31,602 nt of DNA from DASUPK01 sp035456265 (GTDB lineage Bacteria > Actinomycetota > Thermoleophilia > Solirubrobacterales > 70-9). The position numbers were made by a program, and so were the translations under genes. The stretch lies in NCBI GenBank assembly GCA_035456265.1, contig DATIDP010000218.1, positions 1-31,602 of the forward strand, in the 5' to 3' direction. The notes under the pieces were generated by a model that saw nothing but the letters and a program-made list of their open reading frames with translations, was not told the origin of the DNA and did not search any database. Shown here in pieces: positions 14,712-21,927 of the stretch (the stretch's first letter is position 1; each line of letters begins with the position of its first letter).

Positions 14712-17335
14712 CAGGCCGTGAGCTTGGCCTCGATCGCCTTCCGGGCCGCGGCGAGCGCCTCGTCGAGCTTGTCTGGATCGCGGCCGCCGGCCTGAGCCAC
14801 GTTCTCGCGTCCCCCTCCCCCGCCGGCGATCAGTAGAGCGGCCTCCTTGATCACCTCCGCCGCCGAGAGGTCGCGGTCCGTGACCTCCTTGCTGAAGCTG
14901 GCGACCAGTGCCGCCTTGCCGTCGCCCGCGCCGCCGAGCACGACCGCGGCGGCTCCCGCCCGCGACTTGATCCGGTCCGCGAGGTCGAGCAGTGTGCGCT
15001 GGTCCGCGTTCTCGCCGCGCCCGACGAACACGGTGATCCCGCCGATCTTCTGTCCGGATGCCGCGATCTCCTCCGCCCTCTTGGAGAGGTCCTCGGAGCC
15101 GGCCTTCCTCGCCCGCTGCTCCATCTCCTCGATCCGCTCGGCCGCCCGCCGGGCGCCGGCGAGGGGATCCTGCTCGAAGCCGAGGACCCGCCCGATCTCC
15201 GACAGCTCCCGCGAACGGCGGCGGAACCAGTCGATCGCGGCGGGGCCTGTGAGGGCCTCGATGCGGCGCACGTTCGCCGCGCTCGACCCCTCCGACGCGA
15301 TGGCGAAGATCCCGATCGCGGCGGTGTTGGCCACGTGCGTGCCGCCGCAGAGCTCGCGCGAGACGCCCTCGACCTCGATCACCCGGACCCAGTCGCCGTA
15401 CTTCTCGCCGAACAGGGCCATTGCGCCGAGGCGCTCGGCCTCCATCCGGGACATCTCGAGGGCCCGGACCGCGTGGCTCTCCTTGATCCAGTCGTTGACC
15501 CGGTCGCCGATGTCGCGCATCTCCTCGGCCGTCAGGGGCGCGCCGTGGGTGAAATCGAAGCGGAGCTTGTCGGGCCGGACCGCCGAGCCCGCCTGGCGAA
15601 CGTGGGTGCCGAGTCGCTCCCGAAGCGCCGCGTGCAGCAGGTGCGTCGCGGTGTGGTTGCGCATCGTCGCGAAGCGGGCGACGTGGTCGACCTCGGCCTC
15701 GACCCGCGTGCCGGGAGAGAGGCCGTTCAGTGAGCCGTCGATCTCGACCGCCTGGTCATCCCCGATCCGGTAGACGTCCGCGACCCGGGCGCTGCCGCCG
15801 GCCCAGCGAAGCTCGCCGGAGTCGGCGACCTGACCGCCGCCCTCCGCGTAGAACGGGCTCTCCTCGAGCTTGACCAGCGCCTTCCCGTTGTCGCCCTGAG
15901 CCGCCAGTAGGCTGGTCTCGGCCCGGAGCTTCTCGTAGCCGACGAAGTGCGACGGCGGAGCCGCGGAGGCGAAGCTGAGGACGGCGCCGTGGTGGTCCTC
16001 GGAGCCGTGCGCCGTCGCCGTGCCCATCCGCGCGCGGGAACGCTGCTCCTCCATCAGCTCCTCGAAGCCCTCGTCGTCCACCGACAGTCCCTGCTCGGCG
16101 AGCAGCTCCTTGGTCAGGTCGTAGGGGAAGCCGTAGGTGTCGTGGAGCCGGAAGGCGTCCGCCGCGTCGATCCAGGAGGTGCGGTCCTCGTGGGCGTGGC
16201 GGATCAGGTCGGCGAGCATCTCCGTGCCGCGCTCGAGGGTGCGGCCGAAGCTCTCCTCCTCGTTCGCTGCCCAGCGCAGCACGTTCGCGCGCTCCGCCCC
16301 AAGCTCAGGGTAGGCCGGCTCGAGCAGGTCGAGCGCCCGGCCCGCGAAGCGCTCCATGAACGGCGAGGGGATCTCGATCGAGCGGCCCTGCTGGATCGCG
16401 CGGCGCATGACCCGGCGCAGCACGTAGCCGCGGTCCTCGTTGGAGGGCACGACCCCGTCGGCGATCAGCGCGGCGGTGCCGCGCGCGTGGTCGGCGAGGA
16501 TTCGCATCGCCCGGGTGGTCGCTCCACCGTCGGCGTGCGAGCGCCCGGAGAGCTCCTCGGCGAGATCGAGAAGCGGCCGGAGGCTGTCGGTCTCGAACAC
16601 CGAGTCGACGCCCTGGAGGATCACCGCCATCCGCTCGAGGCCCATGCCGGTGTCGATGTTCTTCATCGGCAACTCCGTGAGCGCCCCGTCCTCGGCCAGG
16701 TCGTAGGTCATGAAGACGTGGTTCCAGTACTCGACGAAGCGATCGGTGTCGTCGCCGGGGCGGTCATCCGGCCTGCCGAACTGCTCGCCGCGGTCCAGGT
16801 ACATCTCCGAGCACGGCCCGCACGGGCCCGTGGGCCCGGCCTGCCAGAAGTTCTCGGAGCGCGGCAGCCGGACGATTCGCTCCTCGGGCACGCCGACCTG
16901 GCGCCAGATCTCGATTGCCTCCTCGTCCGGGCCCAGGCCCAGCTCCTCGTCGCCCTCGAAGACCGTCACCCAGATCTCCTCCGGGTCGAAGCCGAAGCCC
17001 TCGATGGAGAGCTCCCATCCCCACGGGATCGACTGCTCCTTGAAGTAGTCGCCGAAGCTCCAATTGCCGAGCATCTCGAAGAAGGTCAAGTGGCGCCTCG
17101 TGTTGCCCACCTCCTCGATGTCGGTCGTCCGGAAGCAGCGCTGGACGTCGGCAACCCGCGGCGCCGGGGGCTTGCCCTGACCGAGGAAGAACGGCCGGAA
17201 GGGCTGCATGCCGGCCGTTGTGAGCAGCACCGAGGGGTCGTGCACCGAGGGCACCAGCGAGGCGGAGGGCACGATCCTGTGGCCCCGCTCCTCGAAGAAG
17301 GAGAGATAGGTGTTGCGGATCTCGTCGACCTTCAT
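14711..17335 (-). CDS. alaS: Alanyl-tRNA synthetase
   Basis: An 874-residue protein of normal bacterial length that attaches alanine to tRNA-Ala in the cytosol. The class II catalytic core starts with MKVDEIRNTYLSFFEERGH. The editing domain has the zinc-site pair NHTATHLLH and CGGTHV. The C-Ala domain ends with the glycine-rich GGGGGRENVAQAGG. The frame is open to 18871, but only by overlapping mnmA in another frame; the family start fixes ATG 17335. TAGACT seven bases before it, with no Shine-Dalgarno, suggests a leaderless message in addition to read-through from mnmA (38-nt gap). The last base of the stop is shared with the oppA2 start. Confidence 0.98.
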   Translation of the reverse strand: MKVDEIRNTYLSFFEERGHRIVPSASLVPSVHDPSVLLTTAGMQPFRPFFLGQGKPPAPRVADVQRCFRTTDIEEVGNTRRHLTFFEMLGNWSFGDYFKEQSIPWGWELSIEGFGFDPEEIWVTVFEGDEELGLGPDEEAIEIWRQVGVPEERIVRLPRSENFWQAGPTGPCGPCSEMYLDRGEQFGRPDDRPGDDTDRFVEYWNHVFMTYDLAEDGALTELPMKNIDTGMGLERMAVILQGVDSVFETDSLRPLLDLAEELSGRSHADGGATTRAMRILADHARGTAALIADGVVPSNEDRGYVLRRVMRRAIQQGRSIEIPSPFMERFAGRALDLLEPAYPELGAERANVLRWAANEEESFGRTLERGTEMLADLIRHAHEDRTSWIDAADAFRLHDTYGFPYDLTKELLAEQGLSVDDEGFEELMEEQRSRARMGTATAHGSEDHHGAVLSFASAAPPSHFVGYEKLRAETSLLAAQGDNGKALVKLEESPFYAEGGGQVADSGELRWAGGSARVADVYRIGDDQAVEIDGSLNGLSPGTRVEAEVDHVARFATMRNHTATHLLHAALRERLGTHVRQAGSAVRPDKLRFDFTHGAPLTAEEMRDIGDRVNDWIKESHAVRALEMSRMEAERLGAMALFGEKYGDWVRVIEVEGVSRELCGGTHVANTAAIGIFAIASEGSSAANVRRIEALTGPAAIDWFRRRSRELSEIGRVLGFEQDPLAGARRAAERIEEMEQRARKAGSEDLSKRAEEIAASGQKIGGITVFVGRGENADQRTLLDLADRIKSRAGAAAVVLGGAGDGKAALVASFSKEVTDRDLSAAEVIKEAALLIAGGGGGRENVAQAGGRDPDKLDEALAAARKAIEAKLTA

Positions 17336-17348
17336 GCGGCGGAGTCTA
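17333..17348 (-). promoter_or_regulatory. alaS leaderless promoter candidate (TAGACT-N7-ATG)
   Basis: TAGACT (17348-17343), a 7-nt spacer CCGCCGC and the start codon. There is no purine-rich ribosome-binding site. It lies in the 38-nt gap after mnmA, so alaS may be both co-transcribed with mnmA and independently started. Confidence 0.45.
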
Positions 17349-17373
17349 CGGTCGGTATGTGGCCCGGGTACGG

Positions 17374-18831
17374 CTAGGAGATGAAGCCGTGGCCGACCAC
17401 CAGGTCGCCGTCGAGCAGGCAGGCGACCTGGCCCGGGGCGGCTCCATCGACCGGCTCCGCGAGGGCGACGATCGCCTCGCTCGCATCGCCGTTCACCTCG
17501 AGGCGACAATCGCGCCTCGGCGCGTGGGAGCGAAGCCGCACGCCGTCGACCCGCGCCGCGGGGCGGTGAAGCCGTGCGCCGCGAATCCTCACCCGCCGGG
17601 TCGCGAGCTCCCCGCGTGGCCCGGCGATCACCCTGTTCGCCGCGGCGTCGGTGCCGAGCACGTAGAGCGGCTCGCCGCCTCCCATTCCCAGCCCGCGCCG
17701 CTGACCCACCGTGAAGTTGTGATGGCCGTTGTGCGACCCCAGCCGCAGGCCGCGACGGTCGACGATGTCGCCGGGCCGCTCGTCGAGGCCCGCGTGCCGG
17801 CGCAGGAACTCCCGCTTTCCCTGGCCGGCGAGGAAGCAGAGGTCCTGGCTCTCGGCTCTGCCCGCCACCTCGAGGCGGGCGCGGCCGGCGATCTCGCGCA
17901 CCTCCGGCTTGGTCAGCTCGCAGAGCGGGAACCGCATCCGGCCGAGCGAGGTGGGACGCAGCCCGGAGAGCATGTAGGTCTGGTCCTTCGCCGCGTCGGC
18001 GGCGGCGGAGAGCAGCGGGCCGTCGCCGTCGTCGACGATCCGTGCGTAGTGGCCGGTGGCGAGCTTTGCCGCACCGACGCGATCGGCGAGGGCGATCATC
18101 GCGTCGATCCGCAGGTCGCCGTTGCAGAGAACACAGGGATTCGGGGTGCGCCCCTCTGCATAGCCCCGCAGGAACGGGTCGACGACACCGGCGCGGAACT
18201 CGTCCTCCAGGTCGAGCGTCAGGTGCGGGATGTCGAGCGAGTGGGCAACCCGGCGGGCCCCGAGCACCGCCTCGGGCGAGCAGCAGCTGCGCTCGCCGTC
18301 GGTGCGCTGGTCCGCCCAGAGCTTCAGGGTGACGGCGACCACCTCGCGGCCCCGCTCGCGCTCGCGGAGCGCCGACACGGCCGAGTCCACCCCGCCGCTG
18401 AGCGCGACCAGGACGCGCTCGCCGCCGGCCGGGGCCTCGGCGAGTTGCGCGCCTGAGCCCGCGAGGCCCGAGAGCGCCCGATGCAGGGCATCGGCGGCGA
18501 GGACCGCGGCGTGCCGGTGGCTCGGCGCCAGACCTCCCAGCTCCGCCGCCACCTCGTCCGGCCCGATCCGGGCGGCCTCGACCACCGGGGCCCCCTCGGC
18601 CAGCTCCGCGGTGGCGGCAGCGGCTGACGCCGTCGCCGAGCAGCCCTCGTGGTCGAAGCTGACCCTTTCGATGCGGCCATCGTCTGCCGCCAGCACGGAG
18701 ATCCGCACGAGATCGCCGCAGGGCACGCCGCCGGCCGAACCGCTGAACGCCCCCTCCGGCACGGGGCCGCGGCGGGAGTCGTCGTCGAGGTACTCCTCGA
18801 AGAGCTGGCGATTCATGCCCGTCTCGCTCAC
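17374..18831 (-). CDS. mnmA: tRNA-specific 2-thiouridylase MnmA fused to an N-terminal IscU/NifU-like domain
   Basis: A 485-residue protein; ordinary MnmA is about 360. Residues 1-125 resemble the IscU/NifU/SufU scaffold: LFEEYLDD near the start, C38 in PCGD, C64 in EGCSATASA and a closing helix HAAVLAADAL (107-116). The scaffold's third cysteine, expected after H107, is Ala108. Residues 138-485 are MnmA: PP-loop LVALSGGVDS (141-150), CC at 183-184, catalytic C236 in a CXXC (NPCVLCN, C233 and C236), second catalytic C332 (SQDLCFL) and FTVGQRRGLG (373-382). MnmA adenylates and thiolates U34 of tRNA-Lys/Glu/Gln. The fused domain probably supplies sulfur or an Fe-S cluster (inference). GTG 18831 is preceded by TACCCT-N7; ATG 18816 is an alternative. 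No cysteine desulfurase gene is adjacent. Confidence 0.93.
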   Translation of the reverse strand: MSETGMNRQLFEEYLDDDSRRGPVPEGAFSGSAGGVPCGDLVRISVLAADDGRIERVSFDHEGCSATASAAAATAELAEGAPVVEAARIGPDEVAAELGGLAPSHRHAAVLAADALHRALSGLAGSGAQLAEAPAGGERVLVALSGGVDSAVSALRERERGREVVAVTLKLWADQRTDGERSCCSPEAVLGARRVAHSLDIPHLTLDLEDEFRAGVVDPFLRGYAEGRTPNPCVLCNGDLRIDAMIALADRVGAAKLATGHYARIVDDGDGPLLSAAADAAKDQTYMLSGLRPTSLGRMRFPLCELTKPEVREIAGRARLEVAGRAESQDLCFLAGQGKREFLRRHAGLDERPGDIVDRRGLRLGSHNGHHNFTVGQRRGLGMGGGEPLYVLGTDAAANRVIAGPRGELATRRVRIRGARLHRPAARVDGVRLRSHAPRRDCRLEVNGDASEAIVALAEPVDGAAPGQVACLLDGDLVVGHGFIS

Positions 18832-18844
18832 GCGGCAGAGGGTA
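18829..18844 (-). promoter_or_regulatory. mnmA leaderless promoter candidate (TACCCT-N7-GTG)
   Basis: On the minus strand TACCCT (18844-18839) precedes the GTG of mnmA by CTGCCGC. No Shine-Dalgarno is visible. A TTGAGC (18871-18866) lies 21 bp further upstream, too far to be a convincing -35. Confidence 0.4.
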
Positions 18845-19076
18845 AACGCGGCGGGCTTCGCCCTCGCTCAAAATGGAGCGGCCTGGTGGCCGCTTAGGAG
18901 GCTCCAGCCTGCCGTTTTCCGCTCCGGCTTGGTAACCCGTGTCGCACAGGTGGTGGTCTACCGACGATCCCGAGGGACCGCCGGAAATCGACCCCCAAGC
19001 CAGTTGTGTTGGGTCAACGTTTGAAGCGGTTCGCGTACAGGCTCGGGCCTGCGTTTACCCTAGCACCGGGTCGGAG
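18832..19076. other. Intergenic region between mnmA and the NTF2-like gene, with a 7-bp stem-loop
   Basis: At 245 nt this is the longest gene-free stretch in the window. It contains a perfect stem AGCGGCC-TGGT-GGCCGCT at 18877-18894 (minus-strand flank CCATTTT) and a minus-strand TAGGGT at 19066-19061. Part of the dispersed element seems present near 18851-18867 (GCGAGGGCGAAGCC on the minus strand), too short to be sure. Both strands were checked for a tRNA-like fold and none was found. It probably ends the upstream unit and holds the mnmA promoter. Confidence 0.4.
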
Positions 19077-19430
19077 CTATTCAGGCTCGTCGAGCAGGTA
19101 CCAGGACGAGATCAGCCCGTCTCGGATTCCGAGCTCGATCGCGACGCGGGAGCTGTCCCCCACGTCTCCCGCCTCCCGCCAGACGTACTGGAGCTCGGCA
19201 TGGACGAGGACGCCGGACGGCGTCTCCTCGATCTCCACCGGGACGTAGCGGCGCACCAGGTGGTCGAAGACCTTGCCCGACCACTCCATCGCCGCCAGCC
19301 GGCCGCGGTGGACGGTTCGCTCGGTCCGGATCTCGACCTCGGGGTGCACCAGCTCGCCCACCGCCGCCTGGTCGCCTGCGCTGAGCGCGGCCAGGAAGCG
19401 GCGAGCGAGCTCGGCTGAATCCGTCGTCAG
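19077..19430 (-). CDS. NTF2/SnoaL-like small protein, probable CTG start
   Basis: A small alpha+beta-barrel (NTF2/SnoaL-like) protein, function unknown. The first ordinary start, GTG 19361, gives 94 residues but cuts off the family's N-terminal helix. That helix is clearly encoded in frame upstream (SAELARRFLAALSAGDQAAV before GELVHPEVEIR). No ATG, GTG or TTG exists in that upstream stretch. A CTG at 19430 overlaps the preceding stop as CTGA, mirroring ATGA/GTGA overlaps elsewhere here, and would give 117 residues. The barrel continues with conserved strand patterns VPVEIEETPSGVLVHAELQY and ends WYLLDEPE. It is translationally linked to the membrane protein gene upstream. Such folds serve as enzymes or binding modules, so no reaction is assigned. 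Confidence 0.75.
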   Translation of the reverse strand: MTTDSAELARRFLAALSAGDQAAVGELVHPEVEIRTERTVHRGRLAAMEWSGKVFDHLVRRYVPVEIEETPSGVLVHAELQYVWREAGDVGDSSRVAIELGIRDGLISSWYLLDEPE

Positions 19431-20452
19431 CTCCCGCTTCGGCGCATGTTCTCGACGAAGCGCCGGGGCTGTGCCCCGAGGCTCGCCTCACGCGTGAGGC
19501 TGAGCCCGAGGGCGATCAGCCCCCCGGCCAGGAGGACCCAGGGCCAGCCGCCGAACTTGAACGGGTTCGGGTGCTCCGAGTTGAGGTCGAGCCCGGCGAT
19601 GACGAGGAACAGCGTCAGGCCGATGGCGCCGACGTAGACGGGGCCCCTGGTGCCGATCTGCGCGCCGATCGCGACCAGCCCGAGGGAGACGAGCAGCAGC
19701 AGGGTGTCCCAGAGATTGCTCGTCTGAATGGGCGGCGTGCTCCCGCTGAGCGGATTCAGGTTGCCGATCGCGGTGATGCCGAGGGCGCATCCGATCACCG
19801 CCGCGATGCCGGCGCCGGTGACCAGCTCCGACGCCTTCCAGAGGCCGAGGTCCCCGGAGGGGGCCGTGGCGCTCGCGCCGACGTCGTCGCCACCCGGGTT
19901 GTTCCGCCAGACGTAGAGGGCGGCGGCCAGGAGCCCGATTGCGAGCAGGCCGAGCAAGCCTCGATAGACACCCCAGTGCCCCCCGATCCCGCCGGAGAGG
20001 ATCTTGTTCCAGAGCGCGGTCCAGGCGACGATCACGGCGATCGAGCCCAGCAGGAACTGGACGCGCACTCCCGCCCTGGCTCCCGCGTAGAACGCGGCCG
20101 CCGCGGTGGCCGTCGCGATCCAGCACACGTTCAGGTCGGCCGTCGGGGTCCCGCCGATCATGTCGACGAACTGGCCGAGGGCGAGGGGGATGAAGATCAG
20201 TCCGAAGACGCTGTGGACCGCCTGCCACGGGCGCAGCTCGCCGGTCTGCGGCCGGGTCAGGATGCTCCCGTACAGGTAGACCGCGGGGATGGCGAGCACC
20301 AGGAACATCGGGAAGGCCGCCCACTGCTCGCTGTTGGTCGATAGGAACGGGCCCTTGCGGATGTAGATCATTGCCGCGGCGAGCCCGATCAGAAGGCCCC
20401 CGACCTCGCGCAGCGTGTCGCGCGTGTCGTCGGGCCGAAGCAACTCGTTCAT
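19427..20452 (-). CDS. Polytopic membrane protein of unknown function (about 10 TM)
   Basis: A 341-residue protein with about ten hydrophobic segments: near 18-31, 46-62, 79-98, 108-124, 131-149, 162-182, 209-230, 247-267, 270-288 and 303-320. A polar Gly/Asp/Ser loop (184-203) splits it into six- and four-helix halves. No transporter or enzyme motif was recognised. ATG 20452 has a good ribosome-binding site: GGGAGG at 20465-20460 with 7-nt spacing. It overlaps the NTF2-like gene by 4 nt if that gene starts at CTG, so the two may work together. The family is not recognised; it may be lineage-specific. Confidence 0.85.
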   Translation of the reverse strand: MNELLRPDDTRDTLREVGGLLIGLAAAMIYIRKGPFLSTNSEQWAAFPMFLVLAIPAVYLYGSILTRPQTGELRPWQAVHSVFGLIFIPLALGQFVDMIGGTPTADLNVCWIATATAAAAFYAGARAGVRVQFLLGSIAVIVAWTALWNKILSGGIGGHWGVYRGLLGLLAIGLLAAALYVWRNNPGGDDVGASATAPSGDLGLWKASELVTGAGIAAVIGCALGITAIGNLNPLSGSTPPIQTSNLWDTLLLLVSLGLVAIGAQIGTRGPVYVGAIGLTLFLVIAGLDLNSEHPNPFKFGGWPWVLLAGGLIALGLSLTREASLGAQPRRFVENMRRSGS

Positions 20453-20499
20453 GGGTCTCCCTCCCGTCGGAGAGTGGACAGGAAATTCGCGCCACCCTA
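20453..20499 (-). promoter_or_regulatory. Promoter and leader of the membrane-protein operon
   Basis: TAGGGT (20499-20494, minus strand) is a -10 candidate. A leader of about 34 nt would follow, containing GGGAGG (20465-20460) 7 nt before the ATG. The arrangement contrasts with the leaderless candidates: same type of hexamer, but further upstream and with a Shine-Dalgarno. No clear -35. Confidence 0.45.
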
Positions 20500-20519
20500 C
20501 CCCTCCGGCAGGACTCGAC

Positions 20520-21923
20520 TCAGCCGGTTGGACTGGACTTGAGCGACGTGATGCGGTCGTAGGCGTGCTGGAAGAGGGAGCGGCTCAGGTTGCCGCTCTT
20601 CACCTCGCTGACGAGCGACTTGAAGGCGCGGTCCGAGGCACCCGCGCTCCGCCCGTAGAGCAGCATGTCGTCGCCGGCCTTGATCGCGCTCGAGGCCGCG
20701 ACCACAGGCGAGGTCGTGCCGGTCACGCCCGGCGCCTCGAGGTCGTCGGTGATCACGACGCCGTTGAAGCCGAGCTGATCGCGCAGCAGGCCGCTGACGA
20801 TCCCGGCCGAGAGCGCCGCCTGCTTCTTCGACCCAAGGGTCGGATAGCTGGCGGTCGAGACCATCACCATCTTCGCACCCGCCTCGATGGCGCCCTTGAA
20901 CGGCTCCAGGTCGCTCTGCAGCTGCTGGCTGGTGGCGGCGATGGTCACCGCGCTGTCGTCGGGGTTCACCGTCGCCCTGCCCAGCCCCGGGAAGTGCTTC
21001 GGGGTTGCCACCACGCCGCCGTCCTGGAGACCCTGGGCGAAGGCGACGCCCACCTTGGTGACCATGGCGGGATCCGATCCGAAGGTGCGGCTCTTGATCG
21101 TGTTCGCCGTGTTCGGCTGCGAGACGTCCAGCACGGGGGCCAGGTCCACGTTGATGCCCAGGCCCCTCAGATACGAGCCGGTCGCCTGTCCCTGATCCCG
21201 TGACTGGCCCTCGTCGCCGCTCTTCCCGAGCTGCGCGGGCGAGGCGTCCGGGGGCCCCTGCGGCAGCCGTTTCACGTCACCCCCCTCCTGATCGATCATC
21301 ACGAGCAGCGGCGGGCTGTTGCCGGCCCGGGCGGCCTGCTGGAGGGTGGCGAGATCCGCCCTGAGCCTGTTGGCGTCCTTGTTGAACGCGATGACGCCGC
21401 CGACCCGCCCCTGCTTGATCCTCTGGAGCAGCGCCTGATCCGGCCCCTTGGCTCCGAGCCTGGCGACGATCGACTGCCCGACGAGCCGCTTCAGGCCGAC
21501 CGTCTGCTCATTGCCTCCCCCGCCCCCGCCCGAGATCAAGACGATCAGGCCGATGACCGCCACGAGCGCGATGCCGCCGATGACGGCCGCCTCGCGGCGC
21601 CGCACACGCGCCGGCAGGTCCCGATGACGCGAACGCCGCCCCGGGGGAGGCTTCTGGCCGCTGCGCTCGAACTCACCGGTCTCCTCCCGCTCTCGCCGCC
21701 GCTCCGCGATCCCCTCGCGGATGGCCTGGAACGAGCCGGTGTCGCCCCGCACGGCGCGCCGCTCGCCCGTCCCCACCCGGTCGCGCTCGCCGGTCCTGAC
21801 GCGATCGCGCTCGCCGGTGCCCGGAGCCTCGGTCTCGCCCGTGGACGGCTCGCGCGGCGGGCGCGCGGGCGAATCGGTCCACTCGAAACCCTCGTCGCCT
21901 TCGCGGGGACCTCGCCGCTCCAT
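20520..21923 (-). CDS. Membrane-anchored glycoside hydrolase family 3 protein (NagZ-like), long cytosolic tail
   Basis: A 467-residue protein from ATG 21923, 4 nt after the aspS stop; the frame's longer start lies inside aspS. Residues 1-112 are a charged cytosolic tail with three near-identical heptads TGERDRV/TGERDRV/TGERRAV (36-58, period 8). TM 113-130 and a Gly-rich hinge follow, then an extracellular GH3 TIM-barrel (about 143-467). GH3 landmarks: LLVMIDQEGGDVKRL (206-220), NVDLAPVLDV (258-267), KHFPGLG (309-315) and nucleophile D393 in VITDDLE. True NagZ enzymes carry KHFPGHG and a D-x-H acid/base dyad; here those positions read GLG and DDSAV, with no His. It probably hydrolyses N-acetylhexosamine-type bonds at the cell surface, but the exact activity is uncertain. 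Confidence 0.87.
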   Translation of the reverse strand: MERRGPREGDEGFEWTDSPARPPREPSTGETEAPGTGERDRVRTGERDRVGTGERRAVRGDTGSFQAIREGIAERRREREETGEFERSGQKPPPGRRSRHRDLPARVRRREAAVIGGIALVAVIGLIVLISGGGGGGNEQTVGLKRLVGQSIVARLGAKGPDQALLQRIKQGRVGGVIAFNKDANRLRADLATLQQAARAGNSPPLLVMIDQEGGDVKRLPQGPPDASPAQLGKSGDEGQSRDQGQATGSYLRGLGINVDLAPVLDVSQPNTANTIKSRTFGSDPAMVTKVGVAFAQGLQDGGVVATPKHFPGLGRATVNPDDSAVTIAATSQQLQSDLEPFKGAIEAGAKMVMVSTASYPTLGSKKQAALSAGIVSGLLRDQLGFNGVVITDDLEAPGVTGTTSPVVAASSAIKAGDDMLLYGRSAGASDRAFKSLVSEVKSGNLSRSLFQHAYDRITSLKSSPTG

Positions 21924-21927
21924 CGAC

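Noticed and set aside
11465..17377. Long plus-strand open frames opposite oppA1, oppA2 and alaS (for example 11465-13075, 12972-14795, 15947-17377)
   Set aside because: Their translations are Arg/Gly/Leu/Val/Asp-rich mirror products of G+C-rich codons on the other strand, with no recognisable domain; the minus-strand genes are certain.
17336..18871. Apparent 512-residue N-terminal extension of AlaRS
   Set aside because: The extension is mnmA read in another frame; the AlaRS family start fits ATG 17335.
18880..18990. Possible tRNA-like cloverleaf in the gap upstream of mnmA
   Set aside because: Only isolated stems; no T-loop or acceptor pairing could be built on either strand.
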